A DNA stretch of 25,350 nt from Lachnospiraceae bacterium UBA3273 (lineage in GTDB: Bacteria > Bacillota > Clostridia > Lachnospirales > Lachnospiraceae), in NCBI GenBank assembly GCA_002362385.1, contig DEUB01000054.1:1-25350 (forward strand), read 5' to 3'. A program made the translations under genes and the position numbers. Positions 17,212 to 23,967 of this stretch are shown piece after piece. Position 1 is the stretch's first letter, and each line of letters opens with the position of its first letter. The notes under the pieces are model-generated. The model had not been told where the DNA came from. It did no database searches and saw only the letters and a program-made list of their open reading frames with translations.

Positions 17212-18129
17212 CTACTTCAAAAATCCGTTAATAATCTGCTCCTCCGCCTCCGCTTCCGTCAGCCCCAGAGTCATCAGCTTAATCAGCTGCTCCCCCGCGA
17301 TCTTCCCGATAGCCGCCTCATGGATCAGTGCTGCATCAACATCATTGGCCGTCAGCTCCGGAATAGCGCTGACGCTTGCCTCATCCATAATAATGGCGTC
17401 GCACTCCGTATGACCGCTGCAGCGGTTGTTCCCGTTGATCCTGCTCTTAAATACCTGACGGGATTCCTCCTTTGCCACCGAACGGGAAACCACATTTGCG
17501 CTGGAATCCTCCCCGTCCATATCCACCGTAAACTCCGTCTCCGCATACTGGCTTCCGTGGGTCATAAGCTTCTCATGGATCGTCAGAGAGGCACCCTTTA
17601 AAAGCACGGCGCTCGTCGCCCTTTTGGTGGAATCGATTCCCCGGATCTGGACCGTCTCCATATCCATGGAAGCCCCTTCCTCCAAAGTCATTTCCGTCAC
17701 GGGGTTCATGATGCGCTCCCCTCTGCCGTCCCCCTGTCCGTAATGCTTCTCCACATAGCGCACCCTGGAATTTTTGCCGATAAAGAAACGGTGAATCCCG
17801 CTGTGTTCGCTTGCCGCATCGCCTCCGTTGTGGATCCCGCACCCCGCCACAATGGTAACGTCGCAGTCCTCTCCGATATGAAAATCGTTATACACGCTTT
17901 CCTTGAGCCCCGACTGGCTGAGCACCACCGGAATATGCACACTCTCATTTTTAGTCCCGGGTTTTATGATGATATCGATTCCCGGCACATCCGTTTTTGT
18001 CACAATATCTATATTTTCCGTCACATTTCTGCCCGCCATTGCGCCGTTTGCCCTGATGTTATAGGCGCCCTGGGGAACTTCATGAAGTCCGGCGATTTCC
18101 TCTAATAAAGTCTGCTGTATCTGATCCAT
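17212..18129 (-). CDS. SufB/SufD-family Fe-S cluster assembly scaffold
   Basis: A 305-residue protein of the SufBD family, which works with SufC to assemble iron-sulfur clusters in the cytoplasm. The right-handed beta-helix core is recognisable. The C-terminus carries CSGHTECDAIIMDEASVSAI, PEL, HEAAIGKIAGEQLIKLM and a final INGF, matching the SufB/D signature including the Cys and His-Glu region used in cluster assembly. It lacks the long N-terminal domain of full SufB (about 450 residues), as in the compact SufB-like proteins of clostridia and archaea. A TTG at 18144 is also open, but GGAGGAAGGG lies inside that extension and is ideally placed for ATG 18129, so I use the latter. Fifteen bases separate it from sufC. 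No SufS or SufU is nearby, so the sulfur donor must be encoded elsewhere. Confidence 0.88.
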   Translation of the reverse strand: MDQIQQTLLEEIAGLHEVPQGAYNIRANGAMAGRNVTENIDIVTKTDVPGIDIIIKPGTKNESVHIPVVLSQSGLKESVYNDFHIGEDCDVTIVAGCGIHNGGDAASEHSGIHRFFIGKNSRVRYVEKHYGQGDGRGERIMNPVTEMTLEEGASMDMETVQIRGIDSTKRATSAVLLKGASLTIHEKLMTHGSQYAETEFTVDMDGEDSSANVVSRSVAKEESRQVFKSRINGNNRCSGHTECDAIIMDEASVSAIPELTANDVDAALIHEAAIGKIAGEQLIKLMTLGLTEAEAEEQIINGFLK

Positions 18130-18145
18130 TATCCCTTCCTCCAAT

Positions 18146-18868
18146 CTACATCTTATCCTTTAATATATTACAGGGACCGCTTCCGCCCTCTCCAAGTATC
18201 AGGGGCATGATCTCTTCTTTGCCGCCCTCCGCCTTGATCCGGCCGTCCGCAATTAGAACGATCCTGTCAGCAATATCCAGGATTCTCTCCTGATGGGAGA
18301 TGATCACGATAGAGCCGTTGATCTTTTCATACATATTTTCAAATACTTTGATAAGGCTGTTAAAGCTCCACAGATCGATTCCCGCTTCCGGTTCATCAAA
18401 AACGGAAAGCTTTGTTCCCCGGGCCAAGATCATGGCGATTTCGATCCGCTTTAGTTCTCCCCCCGATAAAGAATCGTTAACCTCTCTTCCGATATAATCC
18501 CTTGCGCACAGCCCTACCTCCGACAAGATTTCACAGGCTTCGCTCATGGAAAGCTTTTTACCCGATGCTAACATGATCAGGTCTTTTACCGTGATTCCCT
18601 TAAAACGTACCGGCTGCTGAAAAGCAAAGCTGATGCCCGCATTGGCTCTTTCCGTAATACTCATATCCGTAATATCCCGGCCGTCAAAGAGGATCGTACC
18701 GGACGTAGGGGTAATGATCCCGGCAATGATCTTTGCCAACGTTGATTTTCCCCCGCCGTTAGGTCCCGTTATCGCTACAAAACGTTCCTTTACAGTCAAA
18801 TTAATATCCTTTATGATCTCTTTATTTCCGTCCTCTACCAGATACGAAATATTTTTTAATTCAAGCAT
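18146..18868 (-). CDS. sufC: SufC-like Fe-S assembly ATPase
   Basis: A 240-residue ABC-type ATPase without membrane segments. It drives the SufB/D-family scaffold encoded next. Visible motifs are Walker A GPNGGGKST (residues 35-43), Q-loop FAFQQP (about 81-86), signature LSGGE (134-138), Walker B KLSVFDEPEAGID (about 153-165) and H-loop SHQ (about 191-193). DEPEAGID and the LSGGELKRIEIA style are typical of SufC rather than transporter ATPases. An upstream ATG at 18883 is in frame, but GGAGGAG is contained in its codons and sits six bases before ATG 18868, so the shorter start is preferred. A promoter lies at 18928-18955, and the pair is probably one transcript ending near the palindrome at 17207. 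Confidence 0.9.
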   Translation of the reverse strand: MLELKNISYLVEDGNKEIIKDINLTVKERFVAITGPNGGGKSTLAKIIAGIITPTSGTILFDGRDITDMSITERANAGISFAFQQPVRFKGITVKDLIMLASGKKLSMSEACEILSEVGLCARDYIGREVNDSLSGGELKRIEIAMILARGTKLSVFDEPEAGIDLWSFNSLIKVFENMYEKINGSIVIISHQERILDIADRIVLIADGRIKAEGGKEEIMPLILGEGGSGPCNILKDKM

Positions 18869-18927
18869 TTCTTTCTCCTCCATGCATCAATCGGTCCGCC
18901 CCGACGGCTTTGCGGGGACCAATTCCT

Positions 18928-18955
18928 ACTATACACAACTTGCGGGAAAAGTCAA
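18928..18955 (-). promoter_or_regulatory. Predicted sigma-70-type promoter of the suf pair
   Basis: On the minus strand, -35 TTGACT (18955-18950), a 16-base spacer and -10 TATAGT (18933-18928). It lies about 60 bases before the sufC start. The leader between them contains a GC-rich imperfect hairpin at about 18890-18920. I see no clear regulator box. Confidence 0.65.
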
Positions 18956-19032
18956 TAACCCTGCTGGAGGCCCCGGATCAGAAGCTTCAGGATCTCCCCT
19001 GTCCGTAATACAGATTTTTACGGACAAAAAAA

Positions 19033-19072
19033 GAGCGCCCTGCCTTCTTAGGGGTTACAGCGCTCTTTTTTT
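19033..19072. terminator. Bidirectional intrinsic terminator after agrB
   Basis: Arms GAGCGC (19033-19038) and GCGCTC (19060-19065) are flanked by seven A on one side and seven T on the other, so it can act in both directions. On the minus strand it ends the agrDB transcript about 10 bases after the agrB stop. Confidence 0.85.
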
Positions 19073-19081
19073 ACCTGCCGA

Positions 19082-19678
19082 TCAACTTACGATCGTTTTT
19101 TCATTTCTTATCTTTTGGATGCGTGCCGATAAAAGGGATAAAATAACGAATAGGTGAACCAGCATAATGGTAATGCTGGTTTTTTCTCTTCCTGCCATAT
19201 ACAGGATCGCCATAATTATGAGTTCAACCGCATAAAATATTTTGGCATACCTGGCATAAACATGACTTTCTTGGTCGCTTAGGGGTTTTTCGCGGGAATC
19301 CACCGGCACATGGCGGACATAGTAACAAAGAAAGAGCAGTTCACACAAAAAGAAAACCCATACAGGCAGATGAAGGAAAAACAACCATTCAGAAAGCCCG
19401 ATCACAAGAACAAGCGCCGCATTAGAGATTACCGCACACTTTAGAGGCGTTGAAGCATGATATCCACCGGCAAAGCTTCGAAGCGGAATTACTGATATTA
19501 AAAATATAAGGGTAGTCTGCAATGCTTTCGTCAGTATCCCGATAAGCCCTGCAATTATCAGGTTAAATCCCCATTCGAACAGTATCATATATCCGTACCG
19601 GTATAATTCCTCCTCATCTTTTGCAATGATCCCCTTTTCGATCTGTTTTGCCATCAGGCTGTCTAAAAGTTGTTTCAT
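19082..19678 (-). CDS. agrB: AgrB-type membrane peptidase of the quorum-sensing system
   Basis: A 198-residue integral membrane cysteine protease that cleaves the AgrD tail and closes the thiolactone ring. The signature LRSFAGGYHASTPLKC is present, giving catalytic His74 and Cys81 (Staphylococcus aureus AgrB uses His77 and Cys84). Several hydrophobic segments are visible: about 37-50, 55-66, 82-100, 105-118, 150-162 and 168-185. Length matches the family. The start is five bases after the agrD stop. Its own ribosome site is weak (AAGG inside the agrD end), which suggests translational coupling. It is the last gene of the agr cluster and is followed directly by a terminator. Confidence 0.95.
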   Translation of the reverse strand: MKQLLDSLMAKQIEKGIIAKDEEELYRYGYMILFEWGFNLIIAGLIGILTKALQTTLIFLISVIPLRSFAGGYHASTPLKCAVISNAALVLVIGLSEWLFFLHLPVWVFFLCELLFLCYYVRHVPVDSREKPLSDQESHVYARYAKIFYAVELIIMAILYMAGREKTSITIMLVHLFVILSLLSARIQKIRNEKTIVS

Positions 19679-19683
19679 GGTTT

Positions 19684-19839
19684 TTATTTTACCTTTTTAA
19701 ATTTGTTGGCAGCTTCCGGGAACTTCGGCTGATGACACAGCCATAAGCATGCGGAGTTTGCCGTTGATGCAGCAAATTTTAATGCCAGCGCATTACACAT
19801 TTTCAGCGATTTTTCACTGATATCTTTTTTAAGTTCCAT
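19684..19839 (-). CDS. agrD: AgrD autoinducer peptide precursor, predicted CLWLC ring
   Basis: A 51-residue precursor. The N-terminal amphipathic helix (MELKKDISEKSLKMCNALAL) should hold it at the membrane. The pheromone core follows, STANSACLWLC (residues 25-35), then an acidic-type recognition tail, HQPKFPEA. By family rules the thiolactone would join Cys31 to the last core residue, Cys35, giving ring CLWLC with an N-terminal tail. The core is strikingly like the ring CLWFT that I recall for Clostridium perfringens. The start ATG 19839 has a strong AAAGGAGG seven bases upstream. It lies between the kinase and agrB genes, as expected. Confidence 0.92.
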   Translation of the reverse strand: MELKKDISEKSLKMCNALALKFAASTANSACLWLCHQPKFPEAANKFKKVK

Positions 19840-19868
19840 TTTTAAACCTCCTTTTAGTTGATGCTAAA

Positions 19869-19874
19869 AGCATA
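19869..19874 (-). promoter_or_regulatory. Predicted -10 of the agrDB promoter
   Basis: The minus strand reads TATGCT, set in a small palindrome (ATGCTAAAAGCAT). No recognisable -35 exists. The direct repeats end about 23 bases upstream, as expected of an activator-dependent promoter. Confidence 0.4.
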
Positions 19875-19897
19875 CACGAAAAATGGAAAAAAATGTT

Positions 19898-19937
19898 ATT
19901 TTAGGCAATTTTTGCAGGATTTTGGGCAATTTTTGCA
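19898..19937 (-). promoter_or_regulatory. Paired direct repeats, predicted LytTR regulator operator for agrDB
   Basis: Two 19-bp direct repeats, 19898-19916 and 19919-19937, differ at one base. On the minus strand each reads TGCAAAAATTGCCYAAAAT. Their period is exactly 21 bp, two helical turns, as in AgrA and other LytTR operators. They sit between the kinase stop and agrD, just upstream of the -10. Confidence 0.75.
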
Positions 19938-19942
19938 AAATC

Positions 19943-21244
19943 TTAAGTTGACAGGACCAAAACAGCCTGAAAAATACCTTCTTTATAAATAGTTCTTAGA
20001 CTCCCGCCATATTTTTTTGCGATCTCTCTGACCCGCTCTATTCCGACCCCATGAATGAACTTGTTTTCTTTTGTCGTCAAAAATCTTGCTCCATCCCTTA
20101 ATATGGCCCCTTCATAGGATTTTTCCATTTTAATGACCAGAAATTTACCCTCATTCCCCATAAACATGGTTATTTTAATAAACCCGTTCCTGGATTTTGC
20201 CGCCGCTTCCAGGGCATTTTTATACAAATTCCCCAAAGCGGAAATCATATCCGTTTCGCGGATCCCTCCTATGGAAAATCCGGGTTCCACATATATCCTG
20301 CAGTCAACTCTGTGCTTTCTGGCTTCATTTATCTCTTCATTTAGAATGTTATTCAAAACGGCATTGTTACAAAAATCCTGCTTGTCCACTTTAAAAAACT
20401 CCATATGAAGTTCATTTAAAAGCGACAATATCTGCTCATTCTGATTCTCCTCCGCCAGATTTCCAATGGCTTTTAAATAGTGGCACATATCATGATGGAA
20501 TGCCGCATTCTTTTTATTGACATCCTCTACCTGCCTGTAATATCCCAGCTGCACCTTATAATCTTCTACCCGCTTTTCCTGCAGATGCAGATTTTTATTG
20601 ATAGCGCCATAACGCCGGAAGGCATAAGCAACCAGCACATTTCCCAACACCATCAACAAGTAGAATACAAGCAGTACCGCCCTTTTGAGCGGTGCGTCAG
20701 AAAAGTCAATATTTAAATAAGTAACGGAAAACATTAATCCGATACTGGAAACCGGAATCGTCATAAAAATAAAAAAGGCTTTTTTATCTATGCTGTCGTT
20801 TCGTTTGGGGACGAGCTGCTTGATAAGCAGATACAGAACAAAATTCAGCATTTTCATGATCAGGACAGTATGGGCTTTTACATTTTCGACGGATAATACA
20901 ACTTCTCCCATTCTATTTACAAGAGCTATGGCTGTCAAAAATTCAGTTCCGTACTGAAAGGCTATGATGATCAGATAATGAACGAATTTTTGAAAAAGAT
21001 TCCCGTTCATGACCAGATAAATAAACAGAAAATTTATAAACAATGATGCAAAAAGATTCAGCGCGGTATTATGAAACAGATTGATAAAATAGATGACACA
21101 GGACGTAAACAGGATAACGGTAATCCTGCTTTTTTTCGTTAAAAGACGGGGGGTAATCCCTTCATAGTATCCCACAAAATCATAGATCAGATAAGTGTCA
21201 AAAACGCATACCAGAAAATTAATTATACTATATTCCCAAAACAT
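19943..21244 (-). CDS. AgrC-like sensor histidine kinase
   Basis: A 433-residue membrane kinase, the presumed receptor for the AgrD-derived peptide. The N-terminal half has six to seven hydrophobic segments between residues 5 and 210. A coiled linker (about 217-245) leads to the H-box FHHDMCHYL, with His251 the likely phosphoacceptor by alignment to F-[RK]-H-D in AgrC. The GHKL ATPase domain shows the N-box LGNLYKNALEA (Asn343) and G-box HGVGIERV (about 398-405). Length matches AgrC. Start ATG 21244 has AAAGGAG about six bases upstream. It follows the LytTR regulator by 23 bases and precedes agrD, so the two form a two-component pair. The gene symbol is left blank because orthology was not tested. 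Confidence 0.92.
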   Translation of the reverse strand: MFWEYSIINFLVCVFDTYLIYDFVGYYEGITPRLLTKKSRITVILFTSCVIYFINLFHNTALNLFASLFINFLFIYLVMNGNLFQKFVHYLIIIAFQYGTEFLTAIALVNRMGEVVLSVENVKAHTVLIMKMLNFVLYLLIKQLVPKRNDSIDKKAFFIFMTIPVSSIGLMFSVTYLNIDFSDAPLKRAVLLVFYLLMVLGNVLVAYAFRRYGAINKNLHLQEKRVEDYKVQLGYYRQVEDVNKKNAAFHHDMCHYLKAIGNLAEENQNEQILSLLNELHMEFFKVDKQDFCNNAVLNNILNEEINEARKHRVDCRIYVEPGFSIGGIRETDMISALGNLYKNALEAAAKSRNGFIKITMFMGNEGKFLVIKMEKSYEGAILRDGARFLTTKENKFIHGVGIERVREIAKKYGGSLRTIYKEGIFQAVLVLST

Positions 21245-21267
21245 GGTTTTCTCCTTTATTCCTTCCG

Positions 21268-22014
21268 TTATCTGAGATATTTGCTGGACAGATATCTGGA
21301 AAAAGCAGCGTCAAACTCCTTTCCCTTTGATCTGGATATAGTCAGCACACATCCGTTGACTAACTCTAACTCCGTAGCGTTTCTTTTCCTGACATATTTC
21401 ATATTTACCACATAACTGTTGTGAGCATATGCAAACCCAAAATCCTTAATATCCTCATAAAGCTCCGAAAGCTTATTGACATTAAACATTTCATGCGAAA
21501 TGCCGGCCAAAGCGGAATTTTCCAGTAAATGCAGGGTACAGCCCCGTTTGGCTATGGAAATATATAAAATATCATCCAGCCCCAGCTTATACCTTGTTTT
21601 GTCATAGCAGCCCCAGACAATAGGGCTTTCTTTCTTTTTGGATAAGTGTTCGAATACCTCCTTAAGTTCCTCTTCAAACCGACTGTCAGAATATTGCTTC
21701 ATTAAATACCTGTAGGGCCTTACCTTAAAAGTTTCCGGCGTGGGCAGGCAGGCGCCGGAGCAAAAAACCAGCATGGTAGAATAATATCTTTCACGAAATT
21801 CCCTTGCCACCGCATTTCCATCCATTTCCGGCATCTGGACATCCAGAAACAGCACATCGAACTCAGGTCTGCCATACAGATCAAACAATAACTCCCTTCC
21901 ACTGTGATATTCAAAAAACTCAGCCTCGCCGTATTCCCCTAAAACTGCAGTAATCCGTTTTTCCAGATAGAAAATGAATTCCCCATCATCATCGCATATT
22001 GCAATTCTAAACAT
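21268..22014 (-). CDS. AgrA-like LytTR response regulator
   Basis: A 248-residue regulator. The receiver domain (1 to about 125) has the acidic pocket CDDD, phosphoacceptor Asp58 in LFLDVQMPEMDG, Ser86 and Lys106. The LytTR DNA-binding domain (about 133-245) includes DDILYISIAKRG and the recognition block FAYAHNSYVVNMKYV. Such regulators bind paired direct repeats about 21 bp apart, like those before agrD. An in-frame ATG at 22044 exists, but AAAGGAGGAG overlaps its codons and lies about eight bases before ATG 22014, which I therefore choose. It starts the agr cluster, followed by the kinase gene. Confidence 0.92.
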   Translation of the reverse strand: MFRIAICDDDGEFIFYLEKRITAVLGEYGEAEFFEYHSGRELLFDLYGRPEFDVLFLDVQMPEMDGNAVAREFRERYYSTMLVFCSGACLPTPETFKVRPYRYLMKQYSDSRFEEELKEVFEHLSKKKESPIVWGCYDKTRYKLGLDDILYISIAKRGCTLHLLENSALAGISHEMFNVNKLSELYEDIKDFGFAYAHNSYVVNMKYVRKRNATELELVNGCVLTISRSKGKEFDAAFSRYLSSKYLR

Positions 22015-22155
22015 GACAGCTTCTCCTCCTTTGAATATAAGCACATTTTACACAAAATTCTCCCTTTTGGCACATTTTGGAACCGAATGCTGTTATTTTT
22101 GAATCGAATAGAATGATTTAAACTTTTTCCCTGCATTTATACATAAACCGCACAA

Positions 22156-22185
22156 AAAACAGCGGCATACGTTTACCGCTGTTTT
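22156..22185. terminator. Hairpin terminator between the LytTR regulator gene at 22254-22985 and the agr cluster
   Basis: Perfect arms AAAACAGCGG (22156-22165) and CCGCTGTTTT (22176-22185) enclose a 10-base loop, with a T run on each strand. It separates the upstream metal/LytTR transcript from the agr cluster. The rest of 22015-22253 is AT-rich and contains AAAATGTGC twice (29 bp apart), with no clear promoter. Confidence 0.8.
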
Positions 22186-22253
22186 CTTATCTTTATCGTA
22201 TATATTCGAAAAATGAGGCAGGAATCGGAACCACCCTCTCCTGCATCCGGCTG

Positions 22254-22985
22254 TCAAAAACTGCACAATTCACTCATGACCTTCTTTAGATATGTAACGC
22301 CGATATCTACCTGTTTTCCGCAGTCGCGCAATACAATGTAACGGTTGACCCGGTCCACGGACCAGATATAGTTTTTATTCACAATGACCGAACGGTTGCA
22401 CTGCAGAAGGGAAGAATTCCCTGCTTCCTGTAATATCTGCCTGCAGGTCATATAAGGCATCTTATCCGTTTTCCCGTCTTTTCTGTAAATAAGAATACTC
22501 CTGTTAAAGCTTTCTATATAGACGATATCGTCTACCTGTATGGGGAATAAGATTCCGCCCTTCCTCAAACAAAACGTGCTCAGTTCCTTCTTGGGAGTAG
22601 AATATTCCATGGCATCCCGGATAACGGACCTTGCCTCTTCCTGGGAAAAGGGCTTTTCCAGATAACAGAAGCAATGGAGGTTGCTGTATGCAAACAGCTT
22701 GGGATCTATCAAAGAAGTTACAAAGATAATCGGTGTAAAAGCATAATAAGGAATATCCCTGACCACATTGGCCAGCTTGACCCCTGAAATGTCATTCTTT
22801 TTGTTTCGGTCCAGTACAATATCAATAATGAACAGATCAATGGTGTTCTCCAACAGGATCTGATAAGCCTCCTGCAGATTGTCCACGTCATAAACCAAGA
22901 CCTCTTCGGACAATTCCTGCACGAGCCTCTTCATAAATTCCCTCTGAACATAATTATCTTCAATAATCAGACAGTTTTTCTCCAT
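22254..22985 (-). CDS. Second LytTR-family response regulator
   Basis: A 243-residue regulator. The receiver domain has IIEDN (Glu9, Asp10), phosphoacceptor Asp55 in DLFIIDIVLDR, Thr90 and Lys111 (LEKPF). An inserted polar loop follows the phosphosite (RNKKNDISG). The LytTR DNA-binding domain (about 143-243) has DDIVYIESFNRS and LLQCNRSVIVNKNYIWSVDR. No kinase gene adjoins it. The start is only 37 bases from the end of the second CobW-like gene with no terminator between, and a terminator follows it. It therefore seems to belong to the metal-related transcript, not to agr. The ribosome site before ATG 22985 is weak. Confidence 0.9.
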   Translation of the reverse strand: MEKNCLIIEDNYVQREFMKRLVQELSEEVLVYDVDNLQEAYQILLENTIDLFIIDIVLDRNKKNDISGVKLANVVRDIPYYAFTPIIFVTSLIDPKLFAYSNLHCFCYLEKPFSQEEARSVIRDAMEYSTPKKELSTFCLRKGGILFPIQVDDIVYIESFNRSILIYRKDGKTDKMPYMTCRQILQEAGNSSLLQCNRSVIVNKNYIWSVDRVNRYIVLRDCGKQVDIGVTYLKKVMSELCSF

Positions 22986-23022
22986 AACTATTACCGTTTC
23001 TCTGAATCCTTTTCATTGTGTA

Positions 23023-23955
23023 TCATACAAATGAAATCACTTCATTCTTTGGTTTTTTAGCCGGTTCAACCTTTATGGCGTGCAGGACGGGGCCCTCTTT
23101 TCCATAATCTTCAAAATATTCGACCGCTACCTTTGCAGTTACCTTTACCCAGGACTTCTGTTCCAGGCTGTCCGCATCATCATATTTGCAGGCATATCCT
23201 AAAAAAGCCATGTCGTCGGCACAGCAGGTCATGGCCATTCTACCCGGCACAAAATATCCTGCCGGAAAATTCTGGGGATGAAGGACCATTGCCGTATATT
23301 CTACGGTCCGCCCTTTATAACGTTCCATATTGTCCAGTGCATCCAGATACCAGAAGCCGTATCCCATATCATTCAGCACAATAGGGTCTTCATTCAGGTC
23401 ATAAGGCAGATCTTCCTCCAGGGTCACATTCATTTCTCCCGAAGCATTTTCAAAAATGATCTCCGCACTTTGATTTAAGGCCATAATGTTCCGTTTATAA
23501 CCCGCCAGCTTATCCTCCATGCCGTCGCAGCGATTCATGATGATCAGCTCGGACTGCCTGATATGCTCCGCAACCAGAGACTTCATATTGGTAAAGTAAG
23601 AGGCAAAGGTAGCGCCGTTTATCATGGTAATCTGCTGCTCCATCTTCCAGTGCCAGGGAAATTTCATGTTCTTTACATTCCACATGCCGTTATACTCAAT
23701 GATGATCCTTGAGGGTTTATGCTTTTTTTCAAGGCTGATTAAATTCTGGGAAGTAAACTCCTCTTCATCTTCCATCACTTCCATGACCGTCCGGCTCTTT
23801 TTCAAAAGCCTTTCATCATACTCGTTCTCCCCTTCTTCACAGACGACCAGCAAAGTGGTGCTTCTCGTCTGAAAATATGGCTGTCCCAAAGTATAGGTAA
23901 TAAATTCCGTTTTACCGCTGTCCAAAAATCCGTTGATGACATAAACAGGAATCAT
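23023..23955 (-). CDS. CobW-like GTPase fused to a YcgQ/DUF1980-like domain
   Basis: A 310-residue cytoplasmic protein. Residues 1 to about 180 are a G3E/COG0523-type GTPase domain with Walker A GFLDSGKT (9-16) and NRCD (141-144) in place of NKxD. The CxCC metal motif of this family is missing; the equivalent region reads VVCEEGENEYDERLL. Residues about 215-300 (VPGRMAMTCCADDMAFLGYA, then WVKVTAKV and HAIKVEPAKKP) resemble the C-terminal domain of YcgQ/TIGR03943 proteins, which usually accompany a YcgR-type membrane permease. AGGAGGG lies seven bases before ATG 23955 and overlaps the stop of the preceding GTPase gene, so the two are co-translated. A role with that GTPase in metal delivery or transport is inferred. 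Confidence 0.8.
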   Translation of the reverse strand: MIPVYVINGFLDSGKTEFITYTLGQPYFQTRSTTLLVVCEEGENEYDERLLKKSRTVMEVMEDEEEFTSQNLISLEKKHKPSRIIIEYNGMWNVKNMKFPWHWKMEQQITMINGATFASYFTNMKSLVAEHIRQSELIIMNRCDGMEDKLAGYKRNIMALNQSAEIIFENASGEMNVTLEEDLPYDLNEDPIVLNDMGYGFWYLDALDNMERYKGRTVEYTAMVLHPQNFPAGYFVPGRMAMTCCADDMAFLGYACKYDDADSLEQKSWVKVTAKVAVEYFEDYGKEGPVLHAIKVEPAKKPKNEVISFV

Positions 23956-23967
23956 GTCTTTTCCCTC

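Noticed and set aside
16798..17413. Plus-strand open frames through the palindrome
   Set aside because: They cross the inverted repeat and the SufB/D-family gene antisense, with no ribosome site or plausible protein features.
17573..17948. Minus-strand open frames overlapping the SufB/D-family gene
   Set aside because: They are out-of-frame shadows of a well-supported conserved gene.
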